Below, one piece after another: positions 15,559 to 23,999 of a stretch of DNA of 54,127 nt. Below the pieces are notes generated by a model. It did no database searches, had not been told where the DNA came from, and worked only from the letters and a program-made list of their open reading frames with translations. The DNA lies in contig JAUXWC010000111.1 of assembly GCA_030685025.1 (NCBI GenBank), forward strand, positions 1 through 54,127, given 5' to 3'. The DNA is from Rhodoferax sp. GTDB taxonomy: Bacteria; Pseudomonadota; Gammaproteobacteria; Burkholderiales; Burkholderiaceae_C. Position 1 is the first letter of the stretch, and every line of letters starts with the position of its first letter. The translations under genes and the position numbers were made by a program.

Positions 15559-15682
15559 AAGATTGCTCAAATGCCTGCGGTCCGCGAAGGTCATCGGTGG
15601 CACTGACGTGGAGCACCGCCCCATCCGACAGCCGGACCATGAAGTCGTCCGTGAGCACCTGGTAGCGCTCCTGCGGGTTCAT
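15527..15682 (-). CDS. short hypothetical frame downstream of the immunity-like gene
   Basis: 51 aa, not recognised (MNPQERYQVLTDDFMVRLSD at the start). It begins 16 bases after the stop of the lipoprotein gene and runs into the 19-bp hairpin, which encodes its last residues. It may be the remnant of a longer gene cut by the mobile-element insertion. No clear Shine-Dalgarno is present. Confidence 0.3.
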   Translation of the reverse strand: MNPQERYQVLTDDFMVRLSDGAVLHVSATDDLRGPQAFEQSCRLTPDYSAA

Positions 15683-15698
15683 GGGCCTGTTTGCACGG

Positions 15699-16046
15699 CT
15701 ACTTGCAGCGCAGCACCAGGGTTTTTTCCGCGTCGATTTGGTAATCACATCGCTCTACCCGATTGGAGAGCATGACGTCGAGCGTTTTCCCGTCGGCATA
15801 CTTGCATCGAATGGTGACGAATCGAGCTGCGTCGTAGACGTATCCAAGGCGCCAGTATCCAGAGCGTGCCTGGGCCTTGTCGGGCACCAGCGTGGCAAGG
15901 TCCTCCACCGGTCCGTCAAAGACATCCACGAAGCGCAAGGGCTGAGTTTTCTGAACAGGACAAACCTCGGCCGCGACACCAGGGGCGGGTGAACAACCCG
16001 AGAGCAAGGCAAGCAGCAGGATGCCGGCGCTGTTACTCCACGACAT
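15699..16046 (-). CDS. STY0301-like lipoprotein, probable partner of the BPSL0067-like protein
   Basis: 115 aa. A lipoprotein signal (ILLLALLSGC) is followed by CPVQKTQPLRFVDVFDG, LVPDKAQARSGYWRL and IRCKYADGKTLDV with a final Cys pair (ERCDY, LRCK). This matches the pattern I know for STY0301-type periplasmic proteins. The start at 16046 gives the lipobox near residue 18 and overlaps the upstream gene by 14 bases. Gene order (effector-like gene first, small lipoprotein overlapping) fits an immunity protein, as inference. Confidence 0.6.
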   Translation of the reverse strand: MSWSNSAGILLLALLSGCSPAPGVAAEVCPVQKTQPLRFVDVFDGPVEDLATLVPDKAQARSGYWRLGYVYDAARFVTIRCKYADGKTLDVMLSNRVERCDYQIDAEKTLVLRCK

Positions 16047-16470
16047 AGAACTTGTCCCCATTGTTCGAGTTACCGTGAGCGCCCCAGCGCAAGGTTCTAG
16101 GACCGACGGCCTTCGGGCTGGGCGGTGTCACGTATTGGTCGTAGACGCTTATGCCGGCAGGTGATTGACTGACGTAGATCGCCGCGTGGCCTTCGTACTT
16201 GCTGGTGGCATTGAACGTTGCGATGACGGTGCCCGGCGAGATCGTGGTGTGGTTCTTGACGGATGCCCCTTTCTTCCAAGCGCTGGTAGCTGGCAAGGTT
16301 GGACAGACCCTCTTTGCATAAGAAACGCATTGACCGCAAAGATCGTTGCCTTTTGTGTTGGTGCCGGACGGTGCTTCGGCGAACGGCGCAAGGCTGGACG
16401 TTGGCGCGCAGGCCCACTTTCCGACAGGTGCGTGCGCGTTGGTTGCGTAGTTTGTAGAGACGTAGGGCAT
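16033..16470 (-). CDS. BPSL0067-family (NlpC/P60-like) putative amidase effector
   Basis: 145 aa without a signal peptide. The layout MPYVSTNY...GNDLCGQCVSYAKRV...GTVIATF...YEGHAAIYVSQSPAGISVYDQYV...SNNGDKFYVVE follows the BPSL0067 family. The presumed catalytic Cys lies in the LCGQC motif, His in EGHAAIY and a polar residue in YDQ, as in papain-like peptidoglycan amidases of the type VI effector class. No type VI genes are in the window. The lack of a signal and the adjacent lipoprotein support an exported antibacterial effector, not proven. Confidence 0.62.
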   Translation of the reverse strand: MPYVSTNYATNAHAPVGKWACAPTSSLAPFAEAPSGTNTKGNDLCGQCVSYAKRVCPTLPATSAWKKGASVKNHTTISPGTVIATFNATSKYEGHAAIYVSQSPAGISVYDQYVTPPSPKAVGPRTLRWGAHGNSNNGDKFYVVE

Positions 16471-16603
16471 CGGGTGGCTCCTGGAATGTGCAAGGCAAAC
16501 TGATGCGCTTAGTTTAACCACCCTGATGGCCAGGGTCCGCTCACTGGTGGGCTTGCAATGCCCGCCATGGCGCACAATCCAGGCCACCAACCCCGGAGAT
16601 GCC

Positions 16604-17398
16604 ATGGTTTGTGGAACCGCTGCCCTTTACCGGCTGACCATTCTGTGCGGCCTGTTGATCGCTGGCCCGACCGCCGCCCTGGCGCGGCAGTTGTCCATCC
16701 TGACGGAGCTCAATCCCCCTACTCAAGTCAAGCTGGCCAATGGGGAGCTGGGCGGCCCGGCGGTGGAAGTCGTTCGGGAGATCCAGAGAAGGGTCAGCAA
16801 CACCGACCCCATCGAGCTGGTTCCCTGGGCACGCGGCTACCGTCTGGTGGAGACACAGCCCAACACCGCCCTGTTCGTGATGGCACGCACGGCGTCACGC
16901 AATGCCCACTTTCAATGGGTGGGCCCTTTCACCGAGGCAGCCTACGCGCTGTATGTCAAAGCCGACTCCAAGATCGTTTTGAAGAACCTGGAAGATGCCA
17001 AGCAGTTAAGGTCCATCGGCGTCTACCGGGACGATGCGCGCGACCAGTTGCTCACTCAGGCCGGGTTCACCAATCTGGACCGGACGGTGGAGAATATTTC
17101 CAACCTGCGCAAACTGATGCTGGGCCGCGTGGACGCCTTCGCTTCTTCCAATGTGGCCATTGATGAACTGCTGACCCGCGCTGGCATTGCACCCGACAGT
17201 GTTCGGGAGGCGTTGCCGCTATTGAAGGTCCAAACCTGGATGGCTTTCTCCAGGCAAACGCCCGAAAGCACGGTCCGGGCGTGGGCCAATGCGCTGGAAT
17301 CCATGAAGAAGGACAAGACCTTCGAGACGATCATGACGTCCGGCATCCCCGGCTGGACGCCTCCTGGCAAACCGGTAACGCAGTTCCCCGAGCATTAG
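16604..17398 (+). CDS. periplasmic solute-binding protein (SBP_bac_3 type)
   Basis: 264 aa from ATG 16604, chosen for the GGAG six bases upstream and the signal peptide that follows (LTILCGLLIAGPTAALARQ). The mature part resembles family-3 binding proteins: LSILTELNPPTQ, PIELVPWARGYRLVETQPN, WVGPF, RSIGVYRDDARDQLL and LMLGRVDAFA. No ABC permease or ATPase genes are adjacent, so it may be an orphan sensor or binding protein. The promoter region and parts of the gene are duplicated at 5492-5692. Confidence 0.78.
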   Translation: MVCGTAALYRLTILCGLLIAGPTAALARQLSILTELNPPTQVKLANGELGGPAVEVVREIQRRVSNTDPIELVPWARGYRLVETQPNTALFVMARTASRNAHFQWVGPFTEAAYALYVKADSKIVLKNLEDAKQLRSIGVYRDDARDQLLTQAGFTNLDRTVENISNLRKLMLGRVDAFASSNVAIDELLTRAGIAPDSVREALPLLKVQTWMAFSRQTPESTVRAWANALESMKKDKTFETIMTSGIPGWTPPGKPVTQFPEH

Positions 17399-17416
17399 CG
17401 AGCCCGGCCAGTCCCC

Positions 17417-17854
17417 TCAGCGCAATTGAGCCTGGGCCCAACGCACAATGTCCGCCGCCCCCATGGCCCCGGCTTGTCGGGCCACCTCGCGGCCATTCAC
17501 GAACAGCGCCAAGGTGGGGATGCTGCGGATGTTGTAACGCGCGCCCAGGTTTTGCTCCGCCTCGGTGTCGACTTTGGCCAGGCGCACACGCGGCTCCAGT
17601 TGCGCCGCGGCCTGCTCAAAGGCGGGGGCCATCTGGCGGCACGGCGCGCACCACGGCGCCCAGAAGTCGACCAGCACCGGGATCTGGTTGCGCTGGATGT
17701 GCCGCTCAAACGCGGCCTCGTCCAGCGCAACCGGGTGCGCGCTGAACAGCGGGCGGTGGCACTGGCCACAATCGGGCGCTTTGCCCAGATCGACCTGCGC
17801 CACGCGGTTGGTGGTATGGCAGTGCGGGCAAACGATGTGCAATTTGTCGGTCAT
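17417..17854 (-). CDS. trxC: thioredoxin 2
   Basis: 145 aa cytoplasmic disulfide reductase. The N-terminal zinc site of TrxC is intact (CPHCHTTNR and CGQCHRPLF), followed by the thioredoxin active site FWAPWCAPCRQM and the cis-Pro loop SIPTLALF. The Shine-Dalgarno AGGAGG directly follows the right end of palindromic element copy 4, which therefore lies in the leader. The gene is convergent with the binding-protein gene, 18 bases apart. Confidence 0.92.
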   Translation of the reverse strand: MTDKLHIVCPHCHTTNRVAQVDLGKAPDCGQCHRPLFSAHPVALDEAAFERHIQRNQIPVLVDFWAPWCAPCRQMAPAFEQAAAQLEPRVRLAKVDTEAEQNLGARYNIRSIPTLALFVNGREVARQAGAMGAADIVRWAQAQLR

Positions 17855-17864
17855 GGGAGACCTC

Positions 17865-17918
17865 CTGATACTTTGCGGGACAGACCGGCGCTGCGCGACG
17901 CTCTGTCCTCAACTGATT
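17865..17918 (-). repeat. dispersed palindromic element, copy 4, ending at the trxC Shine-Dalgarno
   Basis: Read on the minus strand it starts AATCAGTTGAGGACAGAGC and ends GTCCCGCAAAGTATCAG, directly followed by GGAGG of trxC. The loop is G/C-rich (about 17 bases). Its left flank contains CCAACATCCGAC, as at copy 2. Confidence 0.85.
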
Positions 17919-17983
17919 GTCGGATGTTGGATGTCCCTCAGCACATGGGCCCGGCGGGCGGTGGTTCAAGGCTGTCGGGCGGA

Positions 17984-18178
17984 CTACAGGATTCTTGCCA
18001 CCAGGCTGGCCAGCAGCGTCAGCAGCACGGTGGAGGCCAGGGGGATGAACCACTCGCGTCCCGCCAGCTTGAAGCGGAAGTCCCCCGGCAGCCGGCCCAC
18101 GCCAAAGCGCGCCAAAAACGGCAACAGCCAGTTGAGCAGCAACAGCGCCAGGAAGGTAACGAACAGCCAACGCAACAT
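17984..18178 (-). CDS. DUF2905 family small membrane protein
   Basis: 64 aa. Two hydrophobic segments (WLFVTFLALLLLNWLLPFL and PLASTVLLTLLASLVARI) flank the family signature GRLPGDFRF. The function is unknown. A strong Shine-Dalgarno AAGGAAGG precedes the ATG and abuts the left end of palindromic element copy 5. Confidence 0.85.
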   Translation of the reverse strand: MLRWLFVTFLALLLLNWLLPFLARFGVGRLPGDFRFKLAGREWFIPLASTVLLTLLASLVARIL

Positions 18179-18190
18179 GGAACCTTCCTT

Positions 18191-18250
18191 AATCAGTTGA
18201 GGACAGAGCTTGTTCGCTTCGCGTAACGGCGGTCTGTCGCGCAGGGTCTA
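18191..18250 (+). repeat. dispersed palindromic element, copy 5, between DUF2905 and the methyltransferase gene
   Basis: Starts AATCAGTTGAGGACAGAGC; the right arm is GTCTGTCGCGCAGGGTCTA, slightly diverged. The left end touches the Shine-Dalgarno of DUF2905 and the right end supplies the CTA that is the stop codon (TAG) of the methyltransferase gene on the minus strand. Confidence 0.85.
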
Positions 18251-19384
18251 GAGTTTATGGGTTCGATCACCCTGGGCGAATCCCATGGCATGCCAGGCCT
18301 CGCCCTGGCACAGGCCGATCACCTTGAACAATTCGCCCATTTCATGCTCCATGATCAATCGCTGCGCATGGACACGATCGACCAGGCCGGCGGTGCCCAA
18401 CAAGTCCAGCAGGCCGCAGTTTGTCAGGAAGCGGGCCTGGTTGCAGTAGCCCAGCACGTTCAGTCCGGCATCCTGCGCCGCCAGGGCGATGCCAGTGAAG
18501 TTGATGTGCGCGGTGATGTCCTTCAGTCCCACGTCCTGCAAGGGGTCGGAGTCGCTGCGGTGCGCGCGGTGGCACATCACCGTGCCCATGTGGCGTTGCG
18601 GGTGGTAGTACTCGGCCTCGGGAAATCCGTAGTCGATCAGAAACGCCGCGCCCACCTGCAGCTTGTCGGCCAATGTGCACACAAAGGCCTCAGCCTGGGG
18701 GTGGATTTCGGTCAGGTAGTCGTGCGCGCCTTCGATCTCCAAGGGGGGCCGCAGTTCAGTCGGCTGGTCTTGCCAGGTGAAGCCCGACTGGTCCGCCGCC
18801 AGCACCACCCCACGCTCATGCCAGTGCCCCGCCACGCGGGCCAACAGCTTGACCGGCATGGCATCCAGCACTTCATTGCCCAGCACCACGCCGCGCATCA
18901 TGGCGGGCAGTTCGCTGACCCATCTCACAAGCTCGCCATGCTTGGCAAGCGTGAGCTGCTGGCGCGCACGCAGCGTGCCCGACAGGTCCACGATGGTGTA
19001 GCGCCGCACTGGCACGCCGAGCGCTTGTAACGTGTCAAGCAGTTGCAGCGCCAGCGCGCCCGAGCCGGCACCAAACTCCCAGACCTCGTCGGTCTGGGTG
19101 ACCTGCAGGGCTTGCGCCACCTGCCTGGCCAGGGTTCGGCCAAACAGCGGACTCATCTCGGGGGCGGTGACGAAGTCGCCACCCGAAGCGCTAGTGCCCG
19201 CGCGCGCGCCAGCCGGCAGTTGGCTGAAGATCACGCCGTCGTTGGCGTAGTAGCCCAAGCCGGGCGTGTACAGGGCCAGTGCCATGAAGCGCTCGAAACT
19301 GATCCAGCCGCCCTGCGCCACAATGGCTTCCTCGATAATTCGACGCAGGCTGGCCGAAATCCCTTGGGCCGTCTTTGGTGTCAT
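18248..19384 (-). CDS. SAM-dependent methyltransferase, MidA/NDUFAF7 family
   Basis: 378 aa. The family pattern is clear: ISFERFMALALYTPGLGYYAN near the N-terminus, GDFVTAPEMSPLFG, the SAM-binding WEFGAGSGALALQLL, VVLGNEVLDAMPVKLL and FLIDYGFPEAEYYHPQR. In mitochondria the homologue methylates an arginine of complex I; bacterial substrates are not defined. ATG 19384 is preferred over an upstream TTG at 19414. The start is divergent from the gene at 19395 with only 10 bases between, so promoters must overlap the opposite gene. The stop codon lies in palindromic element copy 5. Confidence 0.85.
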   Translation of the reverse strand: MTPKTAQGISASLRRIIEEAIVAQGGWISFERFMALALYTPGLGYYANDGVIFSQLPAGARAGTSASGGDFVTAPEMSPLFGRTLARQVAQALQVTQTDEVWEFGAGSGALALQLLDTLQALGVPVRRYTIVDLSGTLRARQQLTLAKHGELVRWVSELPAMMRGVVLGNEVLDAMPVKLLARVAGHWHERGVVLAADQSGFTWQDQPTELRPPLEIEGAHDYLTEIHPQAEAFVCTLADKLQVGAAFLIDYGFPEAEYYHPQRHMGTVMCHRAHRSDSDPLQDVGLKDITAHINFTGIALAAQDAGLNVLGYCNQARFLTNCGLLDLLGTAGLVDRVHAQRLIMEHEMGELFKVIGLCQGEAWHAMGFAQGDRTHKL

Positions 19385-19394
19385 GAATAGGTCT

Positions 19395-20141
19395 ATGAGC
19401 AACGAATCTGTCAATACGTCAGGCGATCTGATCCGCTGGTTGAAAATGCTGGCGTTGCCAATCTGGGCAAAATTGGGCTTGGCCCTGATTATGTTGTTGG
19501 TTCTATTCAGCGCGCTGGGCCTGCTGGTCTGGGGACTGATTCAGCAAGATCGCGAATCCATCTCGTCCGCCGTCGCGATGTTGACGGTGGGCTTGCCGAT
19601 TGGGCTGATCGTGGTCGCGCTGGTTTTTGGTGACGGTGGCGCCAGAAAGCTCAAATCCCTCACGCAACTGGTGCTCAGCCAGGAAGTGCCTGAGGCCATA
19701 CGCAAGAATCTCTCCGCGTGTCCTGACGGATCTCATCTCAGCCATGCCGAGGTTCACCACAGCGTACAGGGCTGCATCGCCGACTACCGCGTACTGACAC
19801 GGCTCGGCGACACACGCCGAACCGCATTGGAATTCAAGCTCGAGCTAAATGTTAAGAAAGTGAACTTTGTGGTCTGGATTGCGGTAGCCCAAACCGAACC
19901 GGCATCCGACCTCTCAGCGCAGTTGGAAGCCTATCAGTCTTGCCTGTTTGGCGCTGCCAATGAAGGCTATGTGTACAACAAATTGCCGATACGGGGCGAA
20001 CGAGACGGCTTGCTCGGTCTGGTGTTCATCAAGAACCTGAACGACGACTTCCTGATCAACCCAGCAGAGCGCCTCTACTTCGCGCAAGACTTAGCGTTTT
20101 TCGTCCGCGGACTGCTCAATGTTGAGATCACGCATGCCTAG
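19395..20141 (+). CDS. membrane protein of unknown function, two N-terminal helices
   Basis: 248 aa, family not recognised. Two hydrophobic segments (about residues 25-50 and 60-80) precede a soluble domain of about 165 residues with no known motif. The ATG at 19395 gives a sensible start; the frame upstream runs antisense to the methyltransferase gene. Its stop overlaps the start of the pteridine reductase gene by eight bases, so it is probably the first gene of the rightward pterin cluster. Confidence 0.6.
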   Translation: MSNESVNTSGDLIRWLKMLALPIWAKLGLALIMLLVLFSALGLLVWGLIQQDRESISSAVAMLTVGLPIGLIVVALVFGDGGARKLKSLTQLVLSQEVPEAIRKNLSACPDGSHLSHAEVHHSVQGCIADYRVLTRLGDTRRTALEFKLELNVKKVNFVVWIAVAQTEPASDLSAQLEAYQSCLFGAANEGYVYNKLPIRGERDGLLGLVFIKNLNDDFLINPAERLYFAQDLAFFVRGLLNVEITHA

Positions 20142-20928
20142 GCGTGTCTTGGTAACGGGCGGCGCAAAGCGCTTGGGCGCCTTGATTTGCCGTCATTTTG
20201 CCGCGGCGGGTTGGGAGGTGTGGTGTCACTACCAAAGCTCAGCCCAAGCCGCGCACGCGCTGTGCGCCGAGCTGAATCGCCAAGGACTCACGGCGTTCCC
20301 CATTCAAGCAGACATTGCCAACGAGTCGCAATGCCAAAGCCTGTTCAAGACCATTAACGACACGGTTGGAACCGTGCATTGCCTCGTCAACAATGCCTCA
20401 ACTTTTGAGCCTGACAGTGCAGGCGATTTAGAGATGGAAACAGCCTGGCGACACCTCGAAGTCAATCTTCTGGCGCCCCTATTTTTGTCCAGTCTGATGG
20501 CACAAACCATTTCGACCGAAGCCGTGGCGGGTGAACACAGCATCATTCATATTCTCGACCAGAAGGTGTTCAACCTCAATCCGGACTATTTTTCCTACAC
20601 CGTGTCCAAACTGGCGCTGGAGCGCGCCGTCGCACTGCAAGCCCAGGCATTGGCCCCACGACTGCGAGTGTGTGCGGTGGCGCCCGGTCTGGTGTTTCAG
20701 AGCGGCCCGCAATCACCGGCCAACTTCGAGCACGCCTGCACCATCAACCTGATGCGCCAAGCCACCGACCCAGAACAGATCGCCGCGACGTGCCGGTTCC
20801 TGGCCGAGAATCCGTGCATCACTGGCGTCACCATCGCGGTGGACAACGGCCAGCACCTGCTCCCCTTGCCACGCGATGTAATGTACTTGGTGGAAGACCT
20901 CCTGAAAGCGCCCTCGCATGACACGTGA
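20134..20928 (+). CDS. folM: pteridine reductase-type short-chain dehydrogenase (FolM-like)
   Basis: 264 aa SDR. The NAD(P) site is VLVTGGAKRLGALICRHFA; NNAS appears in LVNNASTFEP, and the active-site helix carries YTVSKLALE. The Arg/Lys in TGGAKR is typical of FolM/PTR1 enzymes, which reduce dihydromonapterin or folate substrates with NADPH. The two dihydroneopterin aldolase-like genes immediately downstream, the first overlapping by 11 bases, support a pterin role. The start at 20134 is chosen over 20119 by homology. Confidence 0.8.
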   Translation: MPRRVLVTGGAKRLGALICRHFAAAGWEVWCHYQSSAQAAHALCAELNRQGLTAFPIQADIANESQCQSLFKTINDTVGTVHCLVNNASTFEPDSAGDLEMETAWRHLEVNLLAPLFLSSLMAQTISTEAVAGEHSIIHILDQKVFNLNPDYFSYTVSKLALERAVALQAQALAPRLRVCAVAPGLVFQSGPQSPANFEHACTINLMRQATDPEQIAATCRFLAENPCITGVTIAVDNGQHLLPLPRDVMYLVEDLLKAPSHDT

Positions 20929-21319
20929 CCCCCTGCCCGATCTGACGCTTGGTTGCCGTCGGATATTCCTTCGCAACCACATCGTGTCGGTACGCATCGG
21001 CGCACACGCACACGAGAAGACGCAACACCAGCGGGTGATCTTCAACGTGGAACTGTTTGTGCCCTACGCCAGGTCTTCCCCTCGGTGCGACCACCTGGAA
21101 GAAGTGGTCGATTACGACTACGTGCGCGACGTGATCGCGGCTCGTGTTCAACAGGGTCATATCGAGCTGCAAGAAACCCTGTGCGACGACCTGGCCACAA
21201 GCCTGTTGGCGCATCCAAGCGTGCACGCGGTTCGGCTCTCCAGTTGCAAGCCTGACATTTATCCCGACTGCGATGGCGTGGGAGTCGAGGTTTTCCGAGT
21301 CAAGGAGATCGCGCCATGA
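20918..21319 (+). CDS. dihydroneopterin aldolase/epimerase family protein (FolB-like, first copy)
   Basis: 133 aa. The family pattern is present: RRIFLRNHIVSVRIGAHAHEK, RVIFNVELFVP, VVDYDYVRDVI and the LQETLCDDLA helix with its conserved Glu. It is longer and less canonical than the second copy. It may be the epimerase (FolX) or a specialised aldolase; sequence alone does not decide. It overlaps both neighbours by a few bases, consistent with one operon. Confidence 0.75.
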   Translation: MTRDPLPDLTLGCRRIFLRNHIVSVRIGAHAHEKTQHQRVIFNVELFVPYARSSPRCDHLEEVVDYDYVRDVIAARVQQGHIELQETLCDDLATSLLAHPSVHAVRLSSCKPDIYPDCDGVGVEVFRVKEIAP

Positions 21320-21687
21320 GCCTCCCGCACGGTAGTCAAATTCTCACGCTCACCGGGCTGCGCTTCGACGCCAATCTGGGTATTCTGGAGTCCGAGAAGA
21401 CCGCGCCGCAGCCGATCCAGGTGGACGCGGAACTGAGCCTGGGCCCGCAACCGCTGTTGCCGCACGACGACGACATCCACAAGGTACTGGACTACCGCAA
21501 GGTGCGCCGCATCATCATCGAAGAGTGCACCGCCGAACACGTCAACCTGCTGGAGACCTTGATCGGCAAACTCGCCAACCGCCTGATGCAATTGCCGGGT
21601 GTGCTGGGCGTGCGGGTGAAGATCGCCAAACTTGAGATCTTTGACGATTGCGAAGTCGCCATTCGCATCGAAACTGGTCAATGGTGA
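21316..21687 (+). CDS. folB: dihydroneopterin aldolase family protein (FolB-like, second copy)
   Basis: 123 aa. Motifs: [45 protein letters not shown] and the [13 protein letters not shown] helix. FolB converts dihydroneopterin to 6-hydroxymethyldihydropterin and glycolaldehyde in folate synthesis; FolX paralogs epimerise the triphosphate. Overlaps the first copy by four bases (ATGA). Confidence 0.8.
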   Translation: MSLPHGSQILTLTGLRFDANLGILESEKTAPQPIQVDAELSLGPQPLLPHDDDIHKVLDYRKVRRIIIEECTAEHVNLLETLIGKLANRLMQLPGVLGVRVKIAKLEIFDDCEVAIRIETGQW

Positions 21688-21701
21688 AGAGGAAGAAATA
21701 C

Positions 21702-22664
21702 ATGAATGCAGTCTGGATAGACAACGAACTAGCCGCCCCTGAAACCGGACGGGAACAAGCGGTCAAGATCGAGCGCGAGACCCACAAGCTCGAAAAACGC
21801 CTGTGCCGCCAGGTCGGCTCGGCCATCATGGACTTCAACATGATCGAGGAAGGCGACCGCGTGATGGTGTGCCTGTCGGGCGGTAAAGACAGCCACGCCC
21901 TGCTCGACATCCTGCTCAAGTTGCAGCAGCGCGCCCCGATCAACTTTGAGCTGGTGGTGGTCAACCTCGACCAGAAACAGCCCGGTTTTCCCGAGCACAT
22001 CCTGCCCGAGTACCTCAAGAGCCTGGGGGTGACGTTTCACATCGAGAACCAGGACACCTACAGCATCGTCAAGAAAGTGATTGCCGAGGGCAAGACCATG
22101 TGCAGCCTGTGCAGCCGGTTGCGCCGGGGCATCCTGTACCGGGTGGCGGACGAGTTGAAGATCACCAAGATCGCGCTGGGCCACCACCGCGATGACATGC
22201 TGCAAACCTTCTTTCTCAACATGTTCTTCGGAGGCAAACTCAAGGGCATGCCACCCAAGCTGGTGAGCGATGACGGTGGCCACATCGTGATCCGGCCGCT
22301 GGCCTACGTGGCCGAGAAAGACCTGATCCGCTGGGCCGAGCACCGCCAGTTCCCGATCATCCCGTGCTCGCTGTGCGGCAGCCAGGAGAACCTGCAGCGC
22401 AAGCAGATCGGCAACATGCTGCGCGACTGGGAGAAAAAGTTCCCCGGGCGCATCGAGAGCATGTTCACCGCGCTGCAGAACGTGGTGCCCTCGCATTTGA
22501 TGGACCGCTCGCGCCACAACTTCACCGATATCAAGGTGACGGGCATCCCGTCGCAAGACGGTGACAAGGTGTTTGACGAAGAAGAGTTCCCTGTGGCAAA
22601 GTTGCCGGGACTGCAAACCGTAAGTATCGAAGCCGGAGCGGCTGTGTCCCCGGAGGTGCCATGA
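21702..22664 (+). CDS. ttcA: tRNA 2-thiocytidine synthetase TtcA
   Basis: 320 aa. The ATP PP-loop is [16 protein letters not shown]; the Fe-S cysteine motif [10 protein letters not shown] is followed by a second [12 protein letters not shown]. These are diagnostic of TtcA, which thiolates C32 of some tRNAs. The start at 21702 follows an AGAGGAAG Shine-Dalgarno. It continues the pterin cluster (15-base gap) and overlaps the next gene by four bases. Confidence 0.95.
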   Translation: MNAVWIDNELAAPETGREQAVKIERETHKLEKRLCRQVGSAIMDFNMIEEGDRVMVCLSGGKDSHALLDILLKLQQRAPINFELVVVNLDQKQPGFPEHILPEYLKSLGVTFHIENQDTYSIVKKVIAEGKTMCSLCSRLRRGILYRVADELKITKIALGHHRDDMLQTFFLNMFFGGKLKGMPPKLVSDDGGHIVIRPLAYVAEKDLIRWAEHRQFPIIPCSLCGSQENLQRKQIGNMLRDWEKKFPGRIESMFTALQNVVPSHLMDRSRHNFTDIKVTGIPSQDGDKVFDEEEFPVAKLPGLQTVSIEAGAAVSPEVP

Positions 22665-23257
22665 AACTCGCCAGTTGTGTTCTCTGCGTCGCCGCGCTGC
22701 TGCAGGCGGGCTGTTCGTCGATGCGCCTGGTGGACTCCGATGTCGTCAGCTTCACGCCCGCAGCGGCCAGGCCGATCGCGGTGCCCGCCAGCTACCGGTT
22801 CGAGCGACTGCCCTCGCAGCAGGCCCGTGCCGAACAACAGGCCCAAGTGGAGGCCTTGGCGGTGCCGGTGCTGGCGCTGTTCGGCCTCAAGCGCGACGAC
22901 CAGGCGGCCCAGTACAGCGTGCAGATTGACGTTCGGGTTCAACAAGACCGGCATGACTCCTGGGAGTCGCCTTGGTTTGGCGTGTCCCGACATCATTTCA
23001 TCGGCTTTGGTTCGGGTCGTTATGGACGCTTTGGCCTGGTCGCGATTCACTCGGACTTTGCGTCCTACCGCCGTGAGGTCAGCGTGGTGATACGCAGCAC
23101 GCCTGACAACCAGGTGGTGTACGAGAGCCGCGCCCAGCACGAGGGGCGCTGGTCGGACGACGCGGCGGTGGTGCCCGCCATGTTGCAGGCCGCGCTGAAC
23201 GGCTTTCCCCAAGCTCCACCCGGCCTGCGCAAGGTCAACATCGAAATCCCCCGTTGA
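22661..23257 (+). CDS. DUF4136-type lipoprotein
   Basis: 198 aa. Lipoprotein signal [18 protein letters not shown], then a domain with [11 protein letters not shown] near residue 45, [13 protein letters not shown], and [13 protein letters not shown] near the C-terminus, the general outline of DUF4136 proteins. It is probably a periplasm-facing lipoprotein of unknown role. Translationally coupled to ttcA by an ATGA overlap. Confidence 0.7.
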   Translation: MKLASCVLCVAALLQAGCSSMRLVDSDVVSFTPAAARPIAVPASYRFERLPSQQARAEQQAQVEALAVPVLALFGLKRDDQAAQYSVQIDVRVQQDRHDSWESPWFGVSRHHFIGFGSGRYGRFGLVAIHSDFASYRREVSVVIRSTPDNQVVYESRAQHEGRWSDDAAVVPAMLQAALNGFPQAPPGLRKVNIEIPR

Positions 23258-23261
23258 AACG

Positions 23262-23906
23262 ATGCAAGCTACCCGAATCATTGCCGTGCGCCACGGCGAG
23301 ACCGCCTGGAACGTCGCCACCCGCATCCAGGGGAACCTGGACATCGGCTTGAACGACAAAGGTCGATGGCAGGCACGCCGCCTCTCCATGGCGCTGGCCG
23401 CACGTGAACCGATTGCGGCGATCTACAGCAGTGACTTGCTGCGCGCGCGGGATACGGCACGCGCCATTGCCGACGCCACGCAGCGTCCACTTCATCTGGT
23501 GGAGGGCCTGCGCGAGCGGGGTTTCGGGCAGTTCCAGGGCAAAACCTATGCCGAAATTGAAGCCCAGCACCCCGAGGACGCCTTGCGCTGGCGCAAGCGC
23601 GACCCCGAGTGGGCGCCACCCCAGGGTGAATCGCTGCTGGCACTGCGCGAGCGCGTGCTCGGCACGGCGCAAGCCCTCGCCGCGCGGCATCTGGACGAGC
23701 AGATTGTGCTGGTGGCCCATGGCGGCGTGATGGACATGTTGTACCGCGCCGCCGCCGGTGTGGAACTGCAAGCCCCGCGAACCTGGAACCTCGGCAACGC
23801 CGCGGCCAATCGGCTGCTGTGGTCAAGCGAAGGCTTCTCCATCGTGGGCTGGTCCGACACCTCACACCTCGACGACAACGCGGTGCTGGACGAAACCACC
23901 GCCTGA
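23262..23906 (+). CDS. histidine phosphatase family protein (GpmB-like)
   Basis: 214 aa. The phosphohistidine motif is AVRHGETAWN; the second conserved His is in VLVAHGGVMD, with YSSDLLRARDTA and LRERGFGQFQG between. It belongs to the branch that includes broad-specificity phosphatases and alpha-ribazole phosphatase; the substrate cannot be told. It starts four bases after the DUF4136 stop and ends the operon-like run. Confidence 0.85.
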   Translation: MQATRIIAVRHGETAWNVATRIQGNLDIGLNDKGRWQARRLSMALAAREPIAAIYSSDLLRARDTARAIADATQRPLHLVEGLRERGFGQFQGKTYAEIEAQHPEDALRWRKRDPEWAPPQGESLLALRERVLGTAQALAARHLDEQIVLVAHGGVMDMLYRAAAGVELQAPRTWNLGNAAANRLLWSSEGFSIVGWSDTSHLDDNAVLDETTA

Positions 23907-23999
23907 CTGCATGACAAGCGGCCGGGCGCCAGCGCGGGCAGCCATCCTTCAGGGTTGATCCCGGCGCCGCGCGGGACTGAATCCCACCACAATGACGCC

